A stretch of DNA of 7,250 bases. Source: CAG-533 sp964589375. Lineage in GTDB: Bacteria; Bacillota_I; Bacilli_A; RF39; UBA660. The notes beneath the pieces are model-generated. The model saw only the letters and a program-made list of their open reading frames with translations. It ran no database searches and was not told the DNA's origin. The stretch lies in assembly GCA_964589375.1 (NCBI GenBank), contig CAZPSA010000056.1, positions 1 to 7,250 of the forward strand. Direction: 5' to 3'. Every line of letters begins with the position of its first letter. The first letter of the stretch is position 1. The position numbers and the translations under genes were made by a program. Shown here one piece after another: positions 1-4,769 of the stretch.

Positions 1-16
1 ACCGCCGACAAGAGCA
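1..16 (-). repeat. Module A: start of a third copy of the variable-region repeat, cut by the window edge
   Basis: The first 16 bases match, base for base, the 5' anchor of the variable repeat in the tail gene and of module B (coding strand GCTCTTGTCGGCGGT, preceded by T). The anchor starts 163 bp from the same anchor in module B, close to the 167 bp between B and C, so the copy is in register with a tandem array. Only the anchor is visible. Whether A is a template, a variable region or a remnant cannot be judged from this window. Confidence 0.7.
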
Positions 17-70
17 AACAAGTAGTGAGGAAAAACAGCACTCATACACACCAAGTCCCAAAATCAAATC

Positions 71-178
71 AAGTAGTCGAGCACCGATGTTAGTCCACGC
101 ATTAGACGAAGCCTCATTTAAGTTCCAATACCACAAGCCAGCTTTAGATACATCATTCCATTTACCGCCGACAAGAGC
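71..178 (-). repeat. Module B: candidate DGR template repeat (TR) for the tail gene variable repeat
   Basis: This 108-bp segment aligns without gaps to the 3' end of the receptor-binding gene (472-579). The two differ at 14 positions. At each one module B has A on the coding strand and the gene has G (9), T (4) or C (1). The positions where B is not A are all identical. In the gene's frame B would encode a close homologue of the tail protein end, with Lys/Asn/Tyr/Glu codons at the changed sites. Adenine-only divergence is the established hallmark of a template repeat in a diversity-generating retroelement, and B has the expected orientation and lies downstream of the target gene. It is not itself part of a recognisable gene: its frame opens at an ATG at 197-199 without a ribosome binding site. 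The rightmost difference (CTA against CTT, near 73) is equivocal because module C also has CTT. Confidence 0.85.
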
Positions 179-204
179 ATAGACACCAATAAATAGCATA
201 GACT

Positions 205-240
205 AAGAACCGGTACAAAACACATCAAATCCCTTATAAG
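205..240 (-). repeat. Inter-module spacer repeat, copy 2 (between modules C and B)
   Basis: On the coding strand this spacer begins CTTATAAGGGATTTGATGTGT and ends TTCTT. The segment at 358-389 is a shorter relative of it, aligning with a few single-base gaps. The similarity means the repeating unit of the array is the module plus about 35 bp of downstream flank, and not the module alone. The spacer between B and A (17-70) shares only short patches with it. Confidence 0.5.
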
Positions 241-345
241 AAGTCGAGCACCGATGTTAATACTATAATGAGACGAAGCATCGATGAAGTGCCAAAACCA
301 CATACCCGCTATTCCACAAGCTTCCCAGCTACCGCCGACAAGAAT
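238..345 (-). repeat. Module C: divergent copy of the variable-region repeat, probably a silent variable region
   Basis: It has the same length and register as the gene's variable repeat and module B, with the 5' anchor CTTGTCGGCGGT, the internal GCTTCGTCT and the 3' anchor TCGGTGCTCGACT all conserved. Against B it differs at about 30 of 103 positions, only about 11 of them at B adenines, so it did not come from B. In the gene's frame it reads as an intact lectin end, with GGSW, FWHF, ASSHYS and NIGARLL. Many of its variable codons are NNC or NNT (CAC TTC ATC GAT; CAT TAT AGT ATT), the pattern expected when AAY codons of a template are mutated at A. A TGA lies in frame just upstream (347-352 region), so it is not expressed as part of the gene. 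It could be an archived variable region, a second template or a remnant. Confidence 0.7.
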
Positions 346-357
346 CCATCAAGTGAA

Positions 358-389
358 AAGAAGCTCAACTACACATCATTCCCTATAAG
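358..389 (-). repeat. Inter-module spacer repeat, copy 1 (between tail gene 3' flank and module C)
   Basis: On the coding strand this reads CTTATAGGGAATGATGTGT and continues to TTCTT, matching the spacer downstream of module C (205-240) apart from small gaps. It looks like the tail of an array unit whose module is missing. The gene's own 3' flank (about 390-471) sits where that module's end would be. This suggests the array was once contiguous with the gene end or lost a module there. Confidence 0.45.
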
Positions 390-405
390 GTAATTTTATT
401 TTTAT

Positions 406-423
406 AATCGCCTAAGGGCGATT
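406..423. other. Perfect 7-bp hairpin with 4-nt loop downstream of the tail gene
   Basis: AATCGCC (406-412) and GGCGATT (417-423) form a perfect inverted repeat around a 4-base loop; a wobble pair and an A-T pair can extend the stem outward. On the plus strand it is followed by GTTTTTA, so it could end transcription arriving from the left. On the minus strand, where all genes here lie, it is followed by an A-rich stretch and has no U-run, so it is a poor terminator for this operon. DGRs such as that of Bordetella phage BPP-1 have a short-stem, 4-nt-loop hairpin or cruciform after the variable repeat that aids targeting. This one is about 50 bp past the repeat, farther than in BPP-1, so that role is an inference. 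Confidence 0.55.
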
Positions 424-431
424 GTTTTTAT

Positions 432-449
432 GGGAGGCTGGTCGCCCCC
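432..449. other. GC-rich hairpin next to the tail gene stop codon
   Basis: GGGAGGC (432-438) can pair with GCCCCC (444-449) around a 5-base loop, using one G-U wobble on the minus strand. Together with a second G-run on the minus strand (453-457) it makes an unusually GC-rich island in AT-rich DNA, starting 10 bp after the stop codon of the receptor-binding gene. No T-run follows on the minus strand, so it is not a standard terminator. It occurs after the gene but not after modules B or C, which fits a mark that tells the variable repeat from its templates; that is an inference. Confidence 0.4.
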
Positions 450-459
450 AAACCCCCAC

Positions 460-2034
460 TTACTGGTTTCTAAGAAGTCGAGCACCGACGTAAGTCCACG
501 CATTAGACGAAGCCCCATTAAAGCTCCAAAACCACAAGCCAGCTCCAGACACATCACTCCAGCCACCGCCGACAAGAGCAATTCTATCTCCACTATTTTG
601 GTAATAATAATCACACATATTAGTATCACTACTACCAGTAGAATCAGTTGTTATAGCAACCATAGGGTTTGCTGAATCATATCCTAATTTAGAAGCATAT
701 CCATTAGCACTAGCATTATTATACCCTACCGCTTTATAACTACCACTAAATGTATCAACAGCATATTTATTAGAATCATAACATATATAAGTTTTATTAT
801 TTCTAATATTTAATCCATCGACAAATTGCCATAAATTACCGAATATGTCTTCTATGCCTCTATAAATTATAGATGTATTATCAGTTCCGTCTAAACTTCC
901 TGATTTCATTCCCAATACATCACAACCACCACTATTTACCGGTGCTGTATGAGAACCATTAGTATAACCTAATCCTATTTTAGATTGGCTATTATAATCA
1001 GCATATTCAACTAGGTATAACATTTGCAAAATGAAATAATGCCAGTCCATTTGACCGAAATCATTACCTAAACTTCTTGCATAACTTCTAAAGTTTGTAA
1101 TAGTTTTATTGGTTAGTGGGGCGTATCCGCTTCTACTATAAACCCTAGATTCACTACCGGACATCGTGTAGCGTCCTACTGAAAATGCTTCACTTTTAAT
1201 ATAACCGGCTAATTTATTTTTAGAAATCAAAATATATTCGTTATTATCATCTCTATATTTCTTCCAATAAAATTCAGGTATTCTAGTTAAAACTTCTCCA
1301 TTTGAACCATCAAATTTAAAAGTTGGATCACCATAATACGCTGTTATTACTTTTCCAGTCACATCATAGTTATATGAAATTATATCACTCCACGGATATA
1401 TTTCATCAAAATCATTTCTTACAGGCGTTGTACCAACTTGAGCGTTAGCAACAAGTCCAACAGCGTCTTTTATTCTCTCCCAAGCTGATGAAGATGTTGT
1501 TAGTGATCTTTTAATACCATATATTTTATTTATATTATCGGTATTAGTTGCACTAACATTTATTGTTCCTCTTGCAACTAAATTATTATCATCACTATTT
1601 ATTAGTGAATATTTAAAAGTTATATCTATATCTTCATTAGGTAAATCAGTAGTAATTACTTTAAAACCACCTAAATAAGATTCAGTATAAGAAATATTTA
1701 ATTTAGCTTGATTTTCAATATCTAACATTCCATCAACAATAGTATGAGCTGTAATGTCCTTATCTATTATATCATATTCATAGTACCCTGTACTAGAGTT
1801 TTTAGTCCAGTTAGCCACGAGTAAAGTTTTTGAATAACCAAAATTTCTATTTTTAAATGATTCTTCAATACCATCTTCAATATTATTCATTATTTCAGCT
1901 TCAACAAGTGTTCCGTCTTGAGCAACTTCTCCGGGCTCTTGTGTTAGTTCTAATACATTTCCGTTTTGGTCTTTATACCTATTAGGAAATTGTACTATTC
2001 TATCTTTCCAATTAGTTTTTACATATTGTTTCAT
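460..2034 (-). CDS. Receptor-binding-type tail protein with C-terminal lectin/FGE fold; DGR target protein
   Basis: This is a 524-residue tail-tip protein predicted to contact the host surface. Residues 1-60 resemble the attachment segment of Firmicutes tail fibres (DRIVQFPNRY, then EAEIMNNIEDGIEES). Residues about 185-220 carry a Trp-rich stretch (AWERIKDAVG, FDEIYPWSDI), and about 240-521 look like the formylglycine-generating-enzyme/C-type-lectin fold, with the typical GIEDIFGNLWQFVDG at 393-407 and a terminal GGGW...GARLL. Residues 486-521 are the variable repeat whose candidate template lies at 71-178. The nine residues that differ from the template are 491, 493, 497, 502, 504, 505, 507, 515 and 516. 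The ATG start overlaps the previous stop as ATGA and has a strong GGAGAGGAG site at 2043-2051. An adhesin role is inferred from family and position; the fold could also be a general carbohydrate binder. It ends three codons after the variable repeat. Confidence 0.88.
   Translation of the reverse strand: MKQYVKTNWKDRIVQFPNRYKDQNGNVLELTQEPGEVAQDGTLVEAEIMNNIEDGIEESFKNRNFGYSKTLLVANWTKNSSTGYYEYDIIDKDITAHTIVDGMLDIENQAKLNISYTESYLGGFKVITTDLPNEDIDITFKYSLINSDDNNLVARGTINVSATNTDNINKIYGIKRSLTTSSSAWERIKDAVGLVANAQVGTTPVRNDFDEIYPWSDIISYNYDVTGKVITAYYGDPTFKFDGSNGEVLTRIPEFYWKKYRDDNNEYILISKNKLAGYIKSEAFSVGRYTMSGSESRVYSRSGYAPLTNKTITNFRSYARSLGNDFGQMDWHYFILQMLYLVEYADYNSQSKIGLGYTNGSHTAPVNSGGCDVLGMKSGSLDGTDNTSIIYRGIEDIFGNLWQFVDGLNIRNNKTYICYDSNKYAVDTFSGSYKAVGYNNASANGYASKLGYDSANPMVAITTDSTGSSDTNMCDYYYQNSGDRIALVGGGWSDVSGAGLWFWSFNGASSNAWTYVGARLLRNQ
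472..579 (-). repeat. Variable repeat (VR) of the DGR target gene
   Basis: These are codons 486-521 of the receptor-binding gene, in the same register as modules B and C. The outer ends match the modules exactly (GCTCTTGTCGGCGGT upstream, TCGGTGCTCGACT downstream). The differences from B are AAA to GGC, AAT to AGT, GTA to GTG, AAA to GGA, TAT to TTT, AAC to AGC, TTA to TTT, GAG to GGG, AAC to TAC, ATC to GTC and CTA to CTT: 14 bases, nine amino-acid changes and two silent codons. Similarity to B stops within a few bases on both sides, as expected for a region replaced by a template copy. Confidence 0.85.
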
Positions 2035-2570
2035 AAACTAAACTCCTCTCCACAATATATCAAACCCACATATTGTTTAATTTTTACAAAGCCTACCGGC
2101 TCTTGATTATCAGGTTTAGCATATAATCCAATACCATTAGCACCACAAAAAAATGTATGACATTTTCTTAATTCTCTCATACAAGAATCTATTATTTCTT
2201 TTATTAAAGCCAAATCTTTTTCAAGAATATTCGCCTTAATATAATTCATAGTGTTGCTAAATTCTATTTCTTTATATTCTTCACCTAAATCCATACCATT
2301 TTTTAAAGTTATAATATTTTTTCTAATTCTATTTATATCTTCAATATTAGGTATGTCTTTTACATTCCAATCAGTTTTTACACTAATTTTTACTGGAATA
2401 TAAAATAATCCACTATTATTCAGTAGATTCATCACATATTCACAATTATTTTCTATTCTATTTAAGTCAGTATAATTATAAGCACCTTTATTATTTTTAT
2501 TAGTTGGATCTAACTTAATTGTATCAACATCAGCCTGTGTCCTATCATAAATAGGATTAATCCAATTCAT
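2031..2570 (-). CDS. Small baseplate/tail-tip structural protein
   Basis: This 179-residue soluble protein has no signal peptide or membrane segment. The N-terminus (WINPIYDRTQADVD) resembles small phage proteins placed just before the receptor-binding gene in Firmicutes tail operons. Two helical motifs look like an internal duplication: YNYTDLNRIENN near residues 31-42 and NIEDINRIRKNI near 75-86. Residues 100-136 are probably a charged helix, and the end (about 139-179) is Gly- and aromatic-rich. The start is preceded by AGGTGAT at 2576-2582. The ATG overlaps the upstream stop by one base (TAATG), and its own TGA overlaps the next start, so translation is probably coupled to both neighbours. 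It may link the hub-like protein to the receptor-binding protein; that follows from position only. I do not recognise a named family. Confidence 0.75.
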   Translation of the reverse strand: MNWINPIYDRTQADVDTIKLDPTNKNNKGAYNYTDLNRIENNCEYVMNLLNNSGLFYIPVKISVKTDWNVKDIPNIEDINRIRKNIITLKNGMDLGEEYKEIEFSNTMNYIKANILEKDLALIKEIIDSCMRELRKCHTFFCGANGIGLYAKPDNQEPVGFVKIKQYVGLIYCGEEFSL

Positions 2571-4351
2571 TAATTATCACCTACTTTTACAACAACGCTA
2601 TCTCCGTCCCAAGCACCATCATAGCTTATATTATTTTCAACTAAATAACCTATTAAACTACTACTAAAATCAGTTTCTATTGGTATTATTTCTCTTGTGT
2701 CCTTAGTTATATCTCCTCTATTTGAAAATGAATAAATATTTCTACAATTATACCAATTACCAATAAATTCTTTTAATTTTGTTTCTTTAGAACTTTCAAC
2801 CATTTGTGTTATTAAATCATTTTTGTACTCTATATTTTCACCATCATCATTGTACTTTTTAGAATCTATTGTTTGACTAACATTTATTTTTTTTCCAAAC
2901 AATTTTAAAGATACAATTTCATCACTATTATTAGTAATTTCTAATATAGCATATCGTCCATAATAACTAGCATTTAATATAGTGCCACCTGTTATAGTAG
3001 CCCTAATATTAGTTGCTAAATCATATTCAACTTCTAATATTGTATTTCCTGATATTTCTAAACTTTCATTTTTAAACAATTCACTTTCATTATCTTCAAT
3101 AGCATAATGATTTATATATATAATTGAATTTAATAATTCACTTTGTAATTTCACAACTGGTGTACTTGTCATAAATGAATAACTCATTCCGTTAGGATTT
3201 AATACATAATTGAATGGCTGAATATTTATGATGTTCTCTCTATTAGTAAAAAAGATACAATTTCCAGTAGTTGATATTATTTGTAATAATTGTCTAGCCT
3301 CTAATTTTGGTAAAGGAGCGTCTGTTTTTATATTTTTCAATCCCTCCCATAAATTATATTGGCTACTATCAATATCACTATCTTCTAATACATCTACCGC
3401 TAAATCATATAAACTTCTACCATTAGCATTATAAACACCTTTTTTATATATTTTAGTAAGATAATTAATTAATGTTGTTGTACTAAATGAAACTTGATTT
3501 TCTCCAACATCAGCTGTACCAGTTAATAACATATTTCCGCCTAATATCCATTCAATAGTACCATTATCTAATTGATAACCCCATTCATAAGATATAGGTT
3601 GTTTTTGTAAAATGTATCTATGCCACCCTTGTGGATTATCAGGATTAAATAATTTATTCATATTATCAATAGTAAATTTAAAAGTATGTGTTGGTAATTC
3701 AGAGTTTATCATTGTTGTTTTTTCTTTACTTTCAGCACTTAATATATTCTCATCGGTATATGTTTCCATAATGCCAAACAATAATTGATTTACTCTTATT
3801 CTTCTATAAGGTAAACTTGATTCAACAAAATATATTTCAATTTTATTCCATCTAACCAATTCCTCATTATCAGCAAATATTACTCTATCACTATAACTAT
3901 TTAATGTATAATCCATATCCATAATTATATTATCATCTCTATATGCCTTTATATTAAGTTTTTTGGCGTAATTCTTATCAATGCTATCAAATACCATTGT
4001 AAGTCCCAAAGTCGTCAAATATACGCTAGATTCAAGCGTTATTCGTGCTTTTTCAGGAAACAAACAATTTTTATCACTCATAAATGAACTTATGTATGCT
4101 TGTTCTAATTTTTCACTACCAAAAATTGGTTGACTATCATTAAGAATCCAAAAATTTTTTTCTAGTGTAGCATAGTTTTTAGTTTGAACTATTGTGCTTT
4201 CTTTTACATTACCTAATTCACTAAAAGATTCTTCACTATTCGTAGATAAATCTGGATTAGTTTCAGGATCTATAATATTAAATTTAACTTTCAAAAACCC
4301 AAGATTTCTCTTAGGCTTTTGAAGTTGTGTAATCATTTCATTACTTGCCAT
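2570..4351 (-). CDS. Baseplate hub-like tail protein with probable galactose-binding-like domain
   Basis: This 593-residue protein sits between the small post-tape-measure protein and the tip proteins, the usual place for the hub or tail-associated protein at the distal tail. Residues about 60-205 (from NFWILNDSQPIFG to YRRIRVNQLLFG) look like a beta-sandwich of the galactose-binding or discoidin type. Residues about 205-400 follow the layout of phage tail proteins that carry an FNPDNPQGWHRY segment, a GGNMLLTG strand and then GRSLYDLAVDVLEDS. The C-terminal 190 residues are beta-rich and not recognised. I see no peptidase or lysozyme motif, so a cell-wall-degrading role is not supported. There is only a 2-bp gap to the previous stop and a weak GGGG site in front of the ATG; the stop overlaps the next start as TAATG. 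Hub identity is an inference from order and length. Confidence 0.78.
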   Translation of the reverse strand: MASNEMITQLQKPKRNLGFLKVKFNIIDPETNPDLSTNSEESFSELGNVKESTIVQTKNYATLEKNFWILNDSQPIFGSEKLEQAYISSFMSDKNCLFPEKARITLESSVYLTTLGLTMVFDSIDKNYAKKLNIKAYRDDNIIMDMDYTLNSYSDRVIFADNEELVRWNKIEIYFVESSLPYRRIRVNQLLFGIMETYTDENILSAESKEKTTMINSELPTHTFKFTIDNMNKLFNPDNPQGWHRYILQKQPISYEWGYQLDNGTIEWILGGNMLLTGTADVGENQVSFSTTTLINYLTKIYKKGVYNANGRSLYDLAVDVLEDSDIDSSQYNLWEGLKNIKTDAPLPKLEARQLLQIISTTGNCIFFTNRENIINIQPFNYVLNPNGMSYSFMTSTPVVKLQSELLNSIIYINHYAIEDNESELFKNESLEISGNTILEVEYDLATNIRATITGGTILNASYYGRYAILEITNNSDEIVSLKLFGKKINVSQTIDSKKYNDDGENIEYKNDLITQMVESSKETKLKEFIGNWYNCRNIYSFSNRGDITKDTREIIPIETDFSSSLIGYLVENNISYDGAWDGDSVVVKVGDN

Positions 4352-4353
4352 AA

Positions 4354-4755
4354 CTAATACCCCATATCAATAATATTAACTTTAACATTTTTGAACTTTG
4401 TAGGCTTTTGAATTGATTGGTAATTTTCCCATTCACAAGGCTCACCAGTCAAATTTCCAAAATAAAATCTACGAACTATGACATCAAGTGAATCAGTATC
4501 ATAATATGTTAAAAGAACTTCAAAATTAGCAACTCTATTTTTTAACCAATTATAGTCTTCTAAACTTAAAAATGGAAAGCATAAATTATTAAACTTATTA
4601 AGTCTTCTATTTATAGGTTGAGCTATTGTTTGCCCGTTAGTATTACGAGTGCCTTTAACTAATTGCTCATTTTCCTCTAAATAACCCACTTGTGGATTAC
4701 TAGGTAAAGCTTCTCCATTGAAAAGAAATAATGGATTTTTTCCTTTTTTTATCAT
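4354..4755 (-). CDS. Small tail protein following the tape measure (DUF6711-like, distal-tail-type)
   Basis: This 133-residue protein resembles the family of about 110-140 residues found directly after the tape measure gene in many Firmicutes siphophages (the type often labelled DUF6711). Shared traits are an N-terminal strand ending in NG (FLFNGEALPSNP), an INRRLNKF segment, a central helix (LSLEDYNWLKNRV), the pattern YYDTDSLDVIVRRFYFGN and a closing strand (FKNVKVNIIDMGY). The place in the gene order suggests a tube-to-baseplate adaptor similar in role to distal tail proteins, but it is about half the usual Dit length, so it is not a classical Dit. The start has a near-perfect ribosome binding site at 4762-4769 that overlaps the stop codon of the tape measure gene. 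The TAG stop is 2 bp from the next start. Confidence 0.75.
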   Translation of the reverse strand: MIKKGKNPLFLFNGEALPSNPQVGYLEENEQLVKGTRNTNGQTIAQPINRRLNKFNNLCFPFLSLEDYNWLKNRVANFEVLLTYYDTDSLDVIVRRFYFGNLTGEPCEWENYQSIQKPTKFKNVKVNIIDMGY

Positions 4756-4761
4756 TCTTTA

Positions 4762-4769
4762 CCCTCCTT
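4762..4769 (-). promoter_or_regulatory. Strong ribosome binding site overlapping the tape measure stop codon
   Basis: On the coding strand AAGGAGGG lies six bases before the ATG of the small tail gene. Its first two A bases belong to the TAA stop of the tape measure gene. This fixes the start at 4755 and places reinitiation right at the end of the tape measure reading frame. It is the best Shine-Dalgarno match in the window. Confidence 0.8.

Larger units (their letters stand above)
17..459. other. Non-coding interval downstream of the tail operon, filled by a repeat array and hairpins
   Basis: No convincing gene lies here. Open frames exist on both strands but have no ribosome binding site and run through the repeat modules. 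The stretch holds modules B and C, two related spacers, a less related spacer (17-70), a perfect hairpin and a GC-rich hairpin. I see no convincing promoter on the minus strand and no terminator for the tail operon, so the array may be transcribed by read-through, which would supply a template RNA; that is an inference. Confidence 0.6.

Noticed and set aside
1..199. Open frame on the minus strand from ATG 199 through module B to the window edge
   Set aside because: It keeps the lectin frame through B, but there is no ribosome binding site, and the flanks (spacer sequence) look non-coding. It is better read as template context than as a gene.
118..303. 61-codon open frame on the minus strand (from ATG at 303)
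   Set aside because: It begins inside module C at a template-type codon, has no ribosome binding site, runs through a spacer and leaves the conserved module frame. It is a by-product of the repeat.
1..345. CRISPR array, because anchors repeat at a regular spacing of about 165 bp
   Set aside because: The repeated blocks are imperfect, the period is too long, and the units match the coding sequence of the adjacent tail gene in its reading frame. CRISPR repeats are near-identical and 24-40 bp long.
406..430. Rho-independent terminator of the tail operon
   Set aside because: The T-run follows the stem on the plus strand only. On the minus strand, where the operon lies, the stem is followed by A-rich sequence. 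It could end plus-strand transcripts from the left.
1..579. Shufflon-type or other site-specific inversion system for the tail gene end
   Set aside because: All modules have the same orientation, no recombination-site inverted repeats or recombinase are visible, and the differences between the gene and module B are scattered single adenines, not exchanged blocks.
402..675. Open frames on both strands over the variable repeat (402-629 minus, 430-675 plus)
   Set aside because: Both overlap the real receptor-binding gene in other frames or strands and have no start signals.
460..2034. Sulfatase-modifying (formylglycine-generating) enzyme
   Set aside because: The fold signature is shared, but the protein has phage tail attachment sequence at its N-terminus, sits in a tail operon and has a DGR-type variable end; binding and not catalysis is the expected role.
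2052..2076. 7-bp inverted repeat ACAATAT/ATATTGT with an 11-base gap in front of the receptor-binding gene
   Set aside because: It is AT-only apart from one pair and lies within the coding sequence of the previous gene; such repeats are expected by chance at this base composition.
3228..3434. 68-codon plus-strand open frame
   Set aside because: It lies antisense within the hub-like gene, with no ribosome binding site and no recognisable protein.
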